Of a stretch of 64,000 nt of DNA, positions 52,301 through 60,994 are shown piece by piece; within the stretch, counting starts at the first letter, position 1, and every line of letters starts with the position of its first letter. The stretch is from DATBFU01 sp035498405 (GTDB lineage: Bacteria > Acidobacteriota > Thermoanaerobaculia > UBA5066 > Gp7-AA6). The stretch lies in the NCBI GenBank assembly GCA_035498405.1, contig DATKAE010000031.1, forward strand, positions 1 through 64,000, given 5' to 3'. Under the pieces are notes generated by a model. It saw only the letters and a list, made by a program, of their open reading frames with translations, was not told the origin of the DNA and did not search any database. A program made the position numbers and the translations under genes.

Positions 52301-53794
52301 CTACACGAGGAAGGAGCCCGGCGGCAGGGTGTCATCGGGGACGGGCTCGACCTGGATGCCGAGCGCCGAGCGAATCTCCTCGAGGATCTGTCCCTCCTCG
52401 GCCAGGAACTGCGCGAGCGAGGACGGAACACGAACCCGGACCGTTTCCCCGGCGTCAAAGAGCATCGAAGCCTTGAGCAGTGCCCGTCTCAAGTCGAGCG
52501 CCGCGGTCAAGTCCGTCTTCACGCGCCCCGTTCCGGAGCAGTCGGGGCAGGATCGCGTGAGAACGCGCTCGAGGTTGTTGCGGCTCCTCTGGCGGGTGAT
52601 CTCGATCAAGCCGAAATCGGAGAGCTGGAGCACCCTTGTGCGGGCGCGGTCCCGGGCGAGCTCCGACTCGAACCGCTCGAAAATCTCCCGCCGGTGCTCC
52701 GGATCCTGCATGTCGATGAAGTCCACCACCAGGAGCCCGCCCAGGTCTCGCAGCCGGATCTGCCGGGCGACCTCCGGGATCGCCTCGAGGTTGGTCGCGA
52801 AGACCGTCTCCTCCAGATCGCCCTTCCCGGTGAATCGGCCCGTGTTGACGTCGATGGCGACGAGCGCCTCGGTCTGGTTGATGACGCAGGAGCCTCCCGA
52901 GGGAAGCGGCACCCGGCTGTGAAGAGCGCGCTCGATCTCTGCCTCGACACCGTAACGCTCGAAGATCGGCTCGGGCTCGGCGTAGAGCTCGATGCGCGCG
53001 ACCAAGGCCGGCGCGATCGCGGCGGCGAACTCGCGCAGGCGCTCGGCCACCGCCTCTTCGTCCACGCGAATCGCCTGAAAATCCGGGGTCACGAGGTCCC
53101 GGAAGACCCGCTGCGCCAGGTCGAGCTCTCGGTAGAGCAGCCGCGGCGCCTCGCCGCTCTCGGCCCTTCGGGCGATCGACGCCGCGAGCGTCTTCAAGTA
53201 CGCGCGGTCGGCCTCGAGCTCCGCGGGCGGGGCCCCGGCGGCTGCCGTGCGGGCGATGAAGCCCCCGGAATCCTCGAACCCTTCGAGAATCCGCCGGAGG
53301 CGCTCGCGCTCGACCTCGTCGGTGATTCGGCGCGAGATGCCGATCTCGCGAGCCGCCGGGATGTAGACGAGTGTCCGCCCCGGCAGGGAGAAGTTCGCGG
53401 TCACTCGGGGCCCCTTGCCCGAGATCGCGTCCTTGGTCACCTGGACGACGAGCGCCTGTCCCTCCCGGACGACGTCGTCGATCCGGGGGCGGTCGTTGCC
53501 CGAAGACGTCGGGTCCGCCTGGTTTCCGTTGCCTTCCTCCTCCTCGGCCGACTCGAGGTCCAGGGCCCGCGGCAACACGTCCTCGACGTAGAGAAAGGCG
53601 TCGCGGTCGAGCCCGATCGAGACGAAGGCCGCCTGCATGCCCGGCAACACGCGGTGAGCGCGCCCGAGGTACACGTTCCCGACCAGCCCCTCGTGCCCCC
53701 GCCGCTCGTGGTAGACCTCGACGGTGTGGCCGTCCTCCTGGAGCGCGACGCGGGTCTCCGGGGGCGTCGCGTTGACGAGAAGCTGTCGGTTCAC
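52301..53794 (-). CDS. rng: Ribonuclease G/E family endoribonuclease
   Basis: The protein has 497 residues. The GTG start overlaps the rodA stop (GTGA), so the genes are coupled. RNase G/E cuts single-stranded RNA during rRNA maturation and mRNA decay. The N-terminal S1-like domain (GLVGNVYLGRAHRVLPGMQAAFVSIG, ~36-61) is followed by a catalytic domain with Asp315 in AIDVNTGRFTGKGD and Asp358 in LLVVDFIDM, then zinc-link Cys416 and Cys419 in SCPDCSGTG. An acidic linker (ESAEEEEGN) splits the S1 domain, a common variation. Last gene of the rod-shape operon, as rng follows mre genes in many bacteria. Confidence 0.95.
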   Translation of the reverse strand: MNRQLLVNATPPETRVALQEDGHTVEVYHERRGHEGLVGNVYLGRAHRVLPGMQAAFVSIGLDRDAFLYVEDVLPRALDLESAEEEEGNGNQADPTSSGNDRPRIDDVVREGQALVVQVTKDAISGKGPRVTANFSLPGRTLVYIPAAREIGISRRITDEVERERLRRILEGFEDSGGFIARTAAAGAPPAELEADRAYLKTLAASIARRAESGEAPRLLYRELDLAQRVFRDLVTPDFQAIRVDEEAVAERLREFAAAIAPALVARIELYAEPEPIFERYGVEAEIERALHSRVPLPSGGSCVINQTEALVAIDVNTGRFTGKGDLEETVFATNLEAIPEVARQIRLRDLGGLLVVDFIDMQDPEHRREIFERFESELARDRARTRVLQLSDFGLIEITRQRSRNNLERVLTRSCPDCSGTGRVKTDLTAALDLRRALLKASMLFDAGETVRVRVPSSLAQFLAEEGQILEEIRSALGIQVEPVPDDTLPPGSFLV

Positions 53795-54888
53795 GCGTTG
53801 GCGAACCGGCGGTACTCGACGCCGAGAATGAGCCCAATCGCGAGGAAGGTCGTGGCGACCGAGGACCCGCCGTACGAGACGAAGGGCAAGGGAATGCCCG
53901 TGGTCGGAAGCAACCCGATCATCATCGAGGCGTTGATCACGACCGAGAAGAAGATCATCCCGGACAGAGCCAGGATGAGGAACACGCCGCCCCGGTCGCG
54001 CGCCGCCTGGGCGAGCGTCAAGGCCCGCAGCAGGAGGGCCGCGAAGAGACCGAGCACCAGGATCACGCCGAGGAAACCCCATTCTTCGGCGATGACCGCC
54101 AGGATGAAGTCCGTGTGCTGCACCGGAAGAAAGCGCAGCTGGCTCTGGGTCCCGGAGCGGAAGCCCTTTCCGAAGAACCCCCCGGAGCCCACCGCGATCT
54201 TGGACTGCCGCACCTGGTAGCCGGAGCCCAGCAGGTCCTTGTCCGGGTTCAAGAACGTTCCGATCCGCTCCTTCTGATAGTCCTTCAACAGGAACCAGGC
54301 GGCTCCGCAGAACAGCACGAGGATGAGGAACATCACCAGCCACCACTTCACCGGCATGCCCCCGAAGTAGAGCCCCACGGCGGCGAGCGGCAGCATCGTC
54401 AGGGCCAGTCCCAGGTCCGGCTGCAGGAAGACGAGCAGAAACGGAACGCCCACGATCGCGCCGAGCTTCACGAACGCGGCCGGGCGCAGGCGCTTGTCCT
54501 CCTCGTTCTCGAAGAGGTAGGCGAGCAGCAGAGCGGTGGAAACCTTCGCGAGCTCGGCGGGTTGAAACTGGAACCCACCGAAGCGGATCCACGATCGAAC
54601 GTTGGCAATGCGCTCCCCGAAGACCAGCAGGTAAACGAGCGGCACGAGGGTCGCGCAATAGATCGGGAATGCGACCTTCAGAAGCGTTCGGTAGTCGATG
54701 AGGATCGCGGCGAACATCAGCCCCACCCCGGCCGTCACCCAAATGCCCTGCCGGGTCGCCAGTCCCGACAGGCGCCCGCCCGCCGTGGCCGAGGCCACGA
54801 AGAGGATCCCCAGCATCGAGAGGAGGAGAGCGCTCCCCAGCACGATCGGATCGATCCGGGTGCGGCCGGCGAGAACCCGCGAGATCAT
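53791..54888 (-). CDS. rodA: Peptidoglycan glycosyltransferase, SEDS family
   Basis: The protein has 365 residues and ~10 membrane segments. It starts by ATGA overlap with the mrdA stop. RodA polymerises glycan strands for side-wall growth together with PBP2. SEDS signatures are present: WIRFGGFQFQPAELAKVSTAL, FLQPDLGLALT, LGSGYQVRQSKIAVGSGGFFGKG, FLPVQHTDFILAVIAEEWGF and LPTTGIPLPFVSYGGSS. The GFQFQPAE Glu and QPD Asp are conserved residues. The length is usual for RodA. Its neighbours mrdA and mreBCD fix its identity as RodA rather than FtsW. Confidence 0.96.
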   Translation of the reverse strand: MISRVLAGRTRIDPIVLGSALLLSMLGILFVASATAGGRLSGLATRQGIWVTAGVGLMFAAILIDYRTLLKVAFPIYCATLVPLVYLLVFGERIANVRSWIRFGGFQFQPAELAKVSTALLLAYLFENEEDKRLRPAAFVKLGAIVGVPFLLVFLQPDLGLALTMLPLAAVGLYFGGMPVKWWLVMFLILVLFCGAAWFLLKDYQKERIGTFLNPDKDLLGSGYQVRQSKIAVGSGGFFGKGFRSGTQSQLRFLPVQHTDFILAVIAEEWGFLGVILVLGLFAALLLRALTLAQAARDRGGVFLILALSGMIFFSVVINASMMIGLLPTTGIPLPFVSYGGSSVATTFLAIGLILGVEYRRFANA

Positions 54889-56759
54889 CGGAGATGCTCC
54901 GCCCCGGGGCCCGCGGAACGCGTGTCGGACGCGCGCACCAGGCCCGCCCCGGACGGCTCGGGCTCTTTCTTGCCGAAGCGACGCTCGAAGAGGGCCTTGG
55001 CGAGAGGCGCCGCGGCCGACGAGCCGTGGCCGCCGTTCTCGACGAACACCGCCACGACCATCTGCGGGTCCTCGACCGGCGCGAAGCCCATGAACCAGGC
55101 ATGGTCCTCGTACTTGCCCTTGGCCGCGAGACCGGATTCACGCCCGACGACCTGGGCGGTCCCGGTCTTGCCGCCCGCATCGACCGAAGAAACGCGCGAC
55201 AGGTAGGCCGTCCCGCCGGGCTCGTTCAAGACCGCCCACATGCCGTTCTTGACGATCTGGAGCTTCGCCGGCGAAATCTCGATTCCGGGCTTCGTCTCCG
55301 CCTTGTAGCGCAGTCGCGTCCCCGTGCGCGCGTCCTGCGCGGCGAGAAACAGGTGCGGCGTGGGCAGCCGGCCCGCCTCCACGAGCCCCGAGAGGGCGCG
55401 GGCCAGCTGCAGCGGCGTGACCAGAACCGGCCCCTGCCCGATCGCGACCGAGATCGTTTCGCTCGGATACCAGCGTGCTCGCCGCCGGGTCAGCGCCCAT
55501 TCCTCGGACGGAACCAGGCCGCTCTTCTCGAACTGGAGATCGACGCCCGTCGGTCCCCCGAAACCGAAGCCTTTGCCGATCTCGGCGATCCGGTCGATGC
55601 CCAGCCGGCGTCCGAGGTTGTAGAAATACACGTCGCAGGAGACCTTGATCGCGTCCCGCAGGTTGACCCAGCCGTGCCCTTCCTTCTTGTGGCAGTGGAA
55701 GGTTCGGCCGAAAAACTCCGCGTGGCCCGGGCAGAAGACCCTGGCATCCGGATCGACCAAACCCCCGGCCAGAGCGCCGTACGCCAGGAAGGGCTTGATG
55801 GTCGAGCCCGGCGAGTAGGTGTTCTGGATCGCCCGGTTCTGCAAGGGATGATTCGGGTCGGAGAGCAGCCGCGACCACTCCTCTCCCGTGACCCGGCGGG
55901 TGAACCAGTTCGGATCGTAGGCCGGGGAGGAGACCAGCGCCAGGATCTCTCCGTTCCGGGGGTCCATCGCCACGACACTTCCCACGCGTTCCCGGAAGTA
56001 ATCCTCGGCGATCCGCTGGAGGTCGAGGTCGAGCGTCGTGAAGAGATTCTGGCCCGGCTGCGCGGGAGTGCGGCCCTGCTCGGCGATCTCGCGCCCGTGC
56101 GAGTCCACCACGACGTGACGCTCGCCGTTGATGCCGGTCAGCAACGGCTCGTAGGTCGCCTCGATGCCCTTCTGACCGATCCAGTCCCCCATGGCGTAGG
56201 CGTCGGGCGAGGCCTTGATCTGCTCGGCCGTCGCCTCGGCCAAATAGCCCAAGGCGTGCGCCGCGACGATTCCGTGGGCGTAGAGGCGGCGCTGGGAAAC
56301 GGAGACGGCGAACTCGGGATGCTCCGGAGCACGCGCCTCGACCGCGGCGACTTCCTCGAGCCGCAGGTTTTCGGCGATCGGCACGGCGACGAACTCGGGA
56401 TACCGGAGGGCCCGCTCCACCCGGGCGCGCACCTGATCCGGGGAGAGCTGGAGGACGCTCACGGCGAAATCCTGCGAACCGGCCAGGTTCTTCGCCTCGC
56501 GGCGGTAGAGCTGCAAGTCGTAGGCCGGCTCGTTCTCGACCAGCGGGACCCCGTTGCGGTCGAAGATGTACCCGCGCGGCGCCGTGATCTTGACCGACCG
56601 CATCCGGTTGTTCTCCGAAAGGGTGAAGTAGTAGTCGGCGCGAACGATCTGGACGTACCAATAGGCGGTCGCCAGCAGCGCGAAGACGCTTCCGACCACG
56701 ATGCGCGCGATTTCCACGCGCCGGGAAAGCTCGCGGCGGTTTTCCCGAGCCCGAAACAC
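54885..56759 (-). CDS. mrdA: Penicillin-binding protein 2 (class B transpeptidase)
   Basis: The protein has 624 residues and starts at GTG. An N-terminal membrane anchor (ARIVVGSVFALLATAYWYVQI) is followed by a dimerisation domain with APRGYIFDRNGVPLVENEP and a transpeptidase domain with catalytic Ser319 in STIK (319-322), SCD at 374-376 in place of the usual SxN, and KTG (531-533). A Cys-rich insertion VFCPGHAEFFGRTFHCHKKEGHG near 340 is normal for PBP2. The enzyme crosslinks peptidoglycan for rod elongation with RodA and MreCD. The gene is separated from mreD by only 28 bp and overlaps rodA by 4 bases. Confidence 0.96.
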   Translation of the reverse strand: MFRARENRRELSRRVEIARIVVGSVFALLATAYWYVQIVRADYYFTLSENNRMRSVKITAPRGYIFDRNGVPLVENEPAYDLQLYRREAKNLAGSQDFAVSVLQLSPDQVRARVERALRYPEFVAVPIAENLRLEEVAAVEARAPEHPEFAVSVSQRRLYAHGIVAAHALGYLAEATAEQIKASPDAYAMGDWIGQKGIEATYEPLLTGINGERHVVVDSHGREIAEQGRTPAQPGQNLFTTLDLDLQRIAEDYFRERVGSVVAMDPRNGEILALVSSPAYDPNWFTRRVTGEEWSRLLSDPNHPLQNRAIQNTYSPGSTIKPFLAYGALAGGLVDPDARVFCPGHAEFFGRTFHCHKKEGHGWVNLRDAIKVSCDVYFYNLGRRLGIDRIAEIGKGFGFGGPTGVDLQFEKSGLVPSEEWALTRRRARWYPSETISVAIGQGPVLVTPLQLARALSGLVEAGRLPTPHLFLAAQDARTGTRLRYKAETKPGIEISPAKLQIVKNGMWAVLNEPGGTAYLSRVSSVDAGGKTGTAQVVGRESGLAAKGKYEDHAWFMGFAPVEDPQMVVAVFVENGGHGSSAAAPLAKALFERRFGKKEPEPSGAGLVRASDTRSAGPGAEHLR

Positions 56760-56787
56760 TACGCCCTCTCCCGCGCCGCCCGGGGCG

Positions 56788-57291
56788 TCATCGCAGTCTC
56801 CGCAGTCTTCTCTTCTCCCACCACTCGCGCCACGAAAACCTCGCCGCCGCCTCGAGGATACCGGCGGTGATCCCGGTCGCCGCCGCGCGCCACAGGGCCT
56901 CCCGCGAGAGCAGGACGATCGGCGCCTGCATCAGCAGCGAAGCCAGCACGGCGACCATCGCGTCGTTGGCGAGCGAGGCAAGCGCCAGCACGGCGCCGAC
57001 CGCGACGGGCCCGCCGAGGATCACGCGCACCGAAACCAGCGCCAGTCCGTAACCGATCGCCGACTTGGCGAACGCGTTGAAGCCGAGCATCGGCTGGGTG
57101 AGCCCGTCCTCGAGCAACCCCGCTGCCGCTCCGGTCAGCACCCCCTTGACGAAGTGGCCCTCCCGAGCGACCGCGGCGACGGCGATCAGGAACCAGTCCA
57201 CGGGCCACGCGCCGCGGTGCCGCGAGGCTCCGAAGAGGAAGGAGAGGGACGCCGCGGCCACGAGCAGGAGCGCGATGCGGCGCAGCTTCAC
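56788..57291 (-). CDS. mreD: Rod-shape determining membrane protein MreD
   Basis: The protein has 167 residues and 4-5 membrane segments. The GTG overlaps the mreC stop (GTGA). MreD links MreC to the elongation machinery in the inner membrane. The family is weakly conserved; WPVDWFLIAVAAVAREGHFVKGVLTGAAAGLLEDGL and FGLNAFAKSAIGY-like LGFNAFAKSAIGYGLALV are the recognisable parts. Position between mreC and mrdA makes the call firm. Confidence 0.9.
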   Translation of the reverse strand: MKLRRIALLLVAAASLSFLFGASRHRGAWPVDWFLIAVAAVAREGHFVKGVLTGAAAGLLEDGLTQPMLGFNAFAKSAIGYGLALVSVRVILGGPVAVGAVLALASLANDAMVAVLASLLMQAPIVLLSREALWRAAATGITAGILEAAARFSWREWWEKRRLRRLR

Positions 57292-58172
57292 GGCGTGCCA
57301 CTCCGCGATCCTCCCGCAGCCTCTCCCGCCGCCGGGGAGGGGGCCAGCACGAGCACGTCCGTCAAGAGCGCAAAGTCGGCGGCCGGACGGATCCGGATCT
57401 CGAGAAACAAGTTGCTGCCGCGGGCGACGGTTTCGACACGGCCGATCGGAACGCCTCGCGGGTAGATGCCGTCGATGCCCGCCGAGGCGACGTCGTCTCC
57501 GGCGCGCACGGAGGACGTGATCGGGATGTTGTTCAGGCGCAGGCCCCCCCGGCCGTCCCCGCGCACGACGCCCAACTCCCCCGTGCGGACGATGCGCGCT
57601 CCGGCGGCGGCCGAGGTGTCGGTCAGGAGCAGTCCGCGCGACATGGACACGCCCGCCGAGACGATCCGCCCGACGAGACCCTCGGGAACGGCGAGTGGGG
57701 AGCCCGCGACGGCGCCGTCGCGAGAGCCGGCCGCCACGAGAACGCTCTGGAGCCCGGCACGGCGCTCGAGCAGCAACACCGGCGCACTCGTGATGACGTT
57801 GGGAAGAGACGGCGCGGCCGTCGCCAGCAACCGGTCGCGTTCCGCCTGAGCGACCGCCGCGCGCAGCCGGAAGAGTTCCTTCTCCTCGGCCGCCAGACGC
57901 TCGCGGAGCCGGGCGTTCTCCGAGGTCGCCTCCAGCATCTGCCCGGTTGAGTCCACCGCGCCGGTCACCGCGCGGGACACGACCGCCACCCCGCGCGCCG
58001 CCGGGGCGACCAAGGAGAGGATCCAGGACTGGAGCACCGAGCCCGAGCGGTTGCGTGCCGGCGCCTGCGCCGACAAGAGCAGCACGCAGCCGACGAGCAC
58101 CGAGAGCAGGACGGTGCCTCCCCGGCGGGACCGAGCGCCGGCGATCTCCACGGCCGGACTGCTGACTCTCAT
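57288..58172 (-). CDS. mreC: Cell shape-determining protein MreC
   Basis: The protein has 294 residues. A membrane anchor (GTVLLSVLVGCVLLLSAQ, ~19-36) is followed by a coiled coil (~75-112, ENARLRERLAAEEKELFRLRAAVAQAE). The MreC beta-barrel pair (~120-280) has VLVAAGSRDGAVAGSPLAVPEGLVGRIVSAG, DDVASAGIDGIYPRGVPIGRV and FLEIRIRPAADF. MreC forms periplasmic filaments that activate PBP2/RodA. It is encoded 79 bp behind mreB and overlaps mreD by 4 bases. Confidence 0.95.
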   Translation of the reverse strand: MRVSSPAVEIAGARSRRGGTVLLSVLVGCVLLLSAQAPARNRSGSVLQSWILSLVAPAARGVAVVSRAVTGAVDSTGQMLEATSENARLRERLAAEEKELFRLRAAVAQAERDRLLATAAPSLPNVITSAPVLLLERRAGLQSVLVAAGSRDGAVAGSPLAVPEGLVGRIVSAGVSMSRGLLLTDTSAAAGARIVRTGELGVVRGDGRGGLRLNNIPITSSVRAGDDVASAGIDGIYPRGVPIGRVETVARGSNLFLEIRIRPAADFALLTDVLVLAPSPAAGEAAGGSRSGTP

Positions 58173-58251
58173 CGAACCCGAGTCGCGAGTCGAACGCGCT
58201 TTCCCGTCCCCGCGCGCCCGACCTCGCGACGGCTCGGTGGGCGGCTCTCGG

Positions 58252-59277
58252 TCACGTGATGCTGATCTTGCGGAGCAGGTCCATGTCCGTCAGCATCGCC
58301 CCGGTCCCGAGAACGACCGAGGCCAGCGGGTCCTCCGCGTAGGAGATCGGCAGGCCGGTTTCCTCACGCAGTCTTCGGTCCAGATTGCGCAGCAGCGAGC
58401 CGCCCCCCGTGATGATGATGCCCTTGTCCATGATGTCGGCCGACAACTCCGGCGGCGTCCGCTCCAGGGCCACGCGCACGCTTTCGACCACCGCGGCAAC
58501 GACCTCCGAAAGCGCGTCGCGCACTTCTTCGTCCGTCAGCACGAGCGTCTTGGGCACTCCCTCGACGAGGTCGCGCCCCTTGACCTCCATCGTCAGGGGC
58601 TCGTCCAACGGATGCGCGGAGCCGATCTCGATCTTGACCTGCTCGGCCGTGCGCTCTCCGATGAGAAGGTTGTACTTGCGCTTGACGTACTGGATGATGG
58701 CCTCGTCCATTTCGTTGGAAGCGATTCGAACCGACCGGCTGTAGACGATCCCGGCGAGCGAGATGACGGCCACGTCGGTGGTGCCGCCGCCGACGTCCAC
58801 GATCATGTTTCCGGCCGGCTCCGTGATCGGCAATCCGGCGCCGATGGCCGCGGCCATGGCCTGCTCGATGATGAACACTTCGGAAGCGCCGGCTCTCAAC
58901 GCCGAGTCCTGCACGGCTCGCTTCTCGACCTGCGTGATGCCGGAAGGAACCGAGACGACGATTCGGGGCCGCACGAAGAGCGACCGGCCGTGCGCCTTCT
59001 TGATGAAGTGATCGAGCATCTTCTCGGTGACTTCGAAGTCCGCGATGACGCCGTCCTTCATCGGCCGGATCGCGACGATGTTGCCGGGCGTTCGGCCAAG
59101 CATGTCCTTGGCCTCGGTTCCCACCGCCTCCACGCGGTTGGTCGTGTTGTTGACCGCCACGATCGACGGCTCCCGCACGACGATCCCCTTGCCCCTCGCG
59201 AAGACGAGCGTGTTCGCCGTTCCGAGATCGACTGCCAGGTCGTTGGAAAAGATCGAGAAGATTGATTTGACCGCCAA
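58252..59277 (-). CDS. mreB: Rod shape-determining actin homologue
   Basis: The protein has 341 residues. The TTG start has CGGAGG 6 bases upstream. MreB is the membrane-bound bacterial actin that steers side-wall synthesis. The actin-fold motifs are complete: NDLAVDLGTANTLVF (phosphate 1), PRIVVSVPSGITQVEKRAVQ, IVDVGGGTTDVAVISL (phosphate 2), GIIITGGGSLLRNLD (adenosine loop) and an amphipathic start MAVKSIFSIFSN. First gene of the mreBCD-mrdA-rodA-rng operon; the promoter must be in the ~95 bp upstream. Confidence 0.97.
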   Translation of the reverse strand: MAVKSIFSIFSNDLAVDLGTANTLVFARGKGIVVREPSIVAVNNTTNRVEAVGTEAKDMLGRTPGNIVAIRPMKDGVIADFEVTEKMLDHFIKKAHGRSLFVRPRIVVSVPSGITQVEKRAVQDSALRAGASEVFIIEQAMAAAIGAGLPITEPAGNMIVDVGGGTTDVAVISLAGIVYSRSVRIASNEMDEAIIQYVKRKYNLLIGERTAEQVKIEIGSAHPLDEPLTMEVKGRDLVEGVPKTLVLTDEEVRDALSEVVAAVVESVRVALERTPPELSADIMDKGIIITGGGSLLRNLDRRLREETGLPISYAEDPLASVVLGTGAMLTDMDLLRKISIT

Positions 59278-59371
59278 GGGGACCTCCGGGTTTGTTGGGA
59301 TTCTTCCGCTCTCGGTTCTCCGTTCCGGACGCCTCCAGCAACGGAGAACGGATTGCGGAATCGACTCCTCT

Positions 59372-60811
59372 TTACAACGTTTCGACGAATACTTTAATGC
59401 GCTTGACTGTCTCGTTTCCCGACGCGTCCGTCGCCTTCACGATGAGCATGGCATACCCGTCCCGATCGATGGTGATGGTTTTTCGGAAGGAGCCGTCGGA
59501 CTCGACGTCCGCCGTCTCGCCGTTGACCGTCACGGTGGCGCCCGCGTCCGTCTTGCCGAAGATCAAGAAGAGGTTGCCCATCTGCTGCGGCGGCGACACG
59601 GAGAGCGGCGGGGGCGCCGTATGCGCCCCGACGCGCGGCGGCTCGGCCAGCATCTTGAACCGGCGCACGGCGCTCCAGTCGGAGGACACGCCTTCCCGGT
59701 TGATCGATGCGACGCGCCAGAAGTAGGAGCCCTCGCGTGAGACCTTCACGACGGCATAGGTCTCCGTGCGGTGATCGAGATCCACCTCGATCGCGTCGGG
59801 CACGAAGAGGCGCGAGCGCGAGATCTGCAGGCGGTACCGCGGCGCCCCCGCGATGGCCGACCAGCGCAGATCGATCTGGTCGCTCGTCTTCAGATCGTAG
59901 ATGCGGTTGTCGGACGGCAGCAGCGGCTGCGGCGACTCCGGCAGGAGCGTTTTGGCGGAGATGGCGCCGGTGTTGGCCGCGGCCGAGACCCTCTCGCGGT
60001 CCGTCAAGACCACCGTCTCGCGGCCGGTCGACACCGTCGTCCGTCCGCGGAAGCTCGTGACCTCCGTCTTGTCGCCCTGTTCGACGTCCAGGGCCACGCG
60101 CGAGTCGCGGTCGACGTCGGCCGTTGCCGCGTCCGTCGCGATCTTGGACGTCGATCCCGCCGTGTAGACGTTGATGGCGCCCGAAACCATCTTGACCTGG
60201 CTTCCGGTCGACTCCGAGAGCGAAGGTCGATGAACCTCGAAAAGCGACCCGGGGCGAAGCGTATAGAGCGTGCCGTCGGAGAACATGATCTCCGCCGAGC
60301 CGGTTCGCCCCGTCTTGACGAAGTCCCCGTCGAAGAGCGCCTGCCGCTGCCGAGCCGGCTCGAAGGTGGAGCGGCCGGCGCTCTGCAGGGACACGTCTCC
60401 CTCGATCGAAATGAAGGAGGCGTCGCCCGTCTCCTCGGTGCCGGCGCCGCCCAAGGCCCGGCGGGAATACGACTGGGACTCGACCGCCTGCCGGAACGCT
60501 TCCTCGAAGCGCCGCCGAGCATAGGCATCCTCCGCCGAGCGCAGGGCATCGCGCGCCTGGGCGAGGTGGGAGCCGGGCCGCGCGGCGCCGGAGGCCGCGG
60601 TCGCCCGCGCGAGCAGGGCCGAGGCGCTCGAGATTTCGGCCCGCGCCTTCTCCTCGGGGGAACGGCGCGAGCGGGTGTACAGAAAGTAGCCGGCCGCTCC
60701 GGCGATGAGAAGAATCACCAGAACGACGCCCGCCTGCCGGATCCGCTGGATCGGGATGACAAACCAGTCGATGTCCGATCCCACGGGTTGGCCGGGCTTC
60801 CGTTTGGCCAT
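59372..60811 (-). CDS. Membrane-anchored FecR-domain protein with C-terminal Ig-like domain
   Basis: The protein has 479 residues; GGAGG lies 4 bases before the ATG at 60811. A single membrane segment (GVVLVILLIAGAAGYFLY, ~28-45) is followed by an alpha-helical region (~55-125) and a FecR-like domain (~130-290, ALFDGDFVKTGRTGSAEIMFSDGTLYTLRPGS). A fibronectin-like domain (~310-395) and a C-terminal Big-like strand set (ATVTVNGETADVESDGSFRKTITID) follow. It is not a FecI/FecR anti-sigma pair since no sigma factor is nearby. It may be an envelope scaffold or sensor. Divergent from the prolyl-isomerase gene. Confidence 0.82.
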   Translation of the reverse strand: MAKRKPGQPVGSDIDWFVIPIQRIRQAGVVLVILLIAGAAGYFLYTRSRRSPEEKARAEISSASALLARATAASGAARPGSHLAQARDALRSAEDAYARRRFEEAFRQAVESQSYSRRALGGAGTEETGDASFISIEGDVSLQSAGRSTFEPARQRQALFDGDFVKTGRTGSAEIMFSDGTLYTLRPGSLFEVHRPSLSESTGSQVKMVSGAINVYTAGSTSKIATDAATADVDRDSRVALDVEQGDKTEVTSFRGRTTVSTGRETVVLTDRERVSAAANTGAISAKTLLPESPQPLLPSDNRIYDLKTSDQIDLRWSAIAGAPRYRLQISRSRLFVPDAIEVDLDHRTETYAVVKVSREGSYFWRVASINREGVSSDWSAVRRFKMLAEPPRVGAHTAPPPLSVSPPQQMGNLFLIFGKTDAGATVTVNGETADVESDGSFRKTITIDRDGYAMLIVKATDASGNETVKRIKVFVETL

Positions 60812-60994
60812 AAACCTCCGGTTTTGCAGAGACTTATAGCATACGCCACTCGGGGTGATTTCTGATTGAGACTTGCGCAGCTCACTGCGGCGCAAGGACC
60901 TCGCAGAGCGGCCGGCGGCCGGTCCGAAGTCCGCCCACGACCTTTCGGGTATAGTCGCGCGTTCGCGATTTCCAGCGACGGAGGATCTTTCCCG
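60812..60994. promoter_or_regulatory. Divergent promoter region between FecR-domain and PpiD-like genes
   Basis: A 183-bp gap. TATAGT at 60950-60955 could be the -10 of the rightward gene. On the minus strand TATAAG (60833-60838) could serve the leftward gene. No matching -35 boxes are strong. Confidence 0.35.

Noticed and set aside
53795..55180. Upstream extension of the rng frame to 55180
   Set aside because: It runs through rodA in a shadow frame; the RNase G/E family N-terminus begins at the GTG at 53794.
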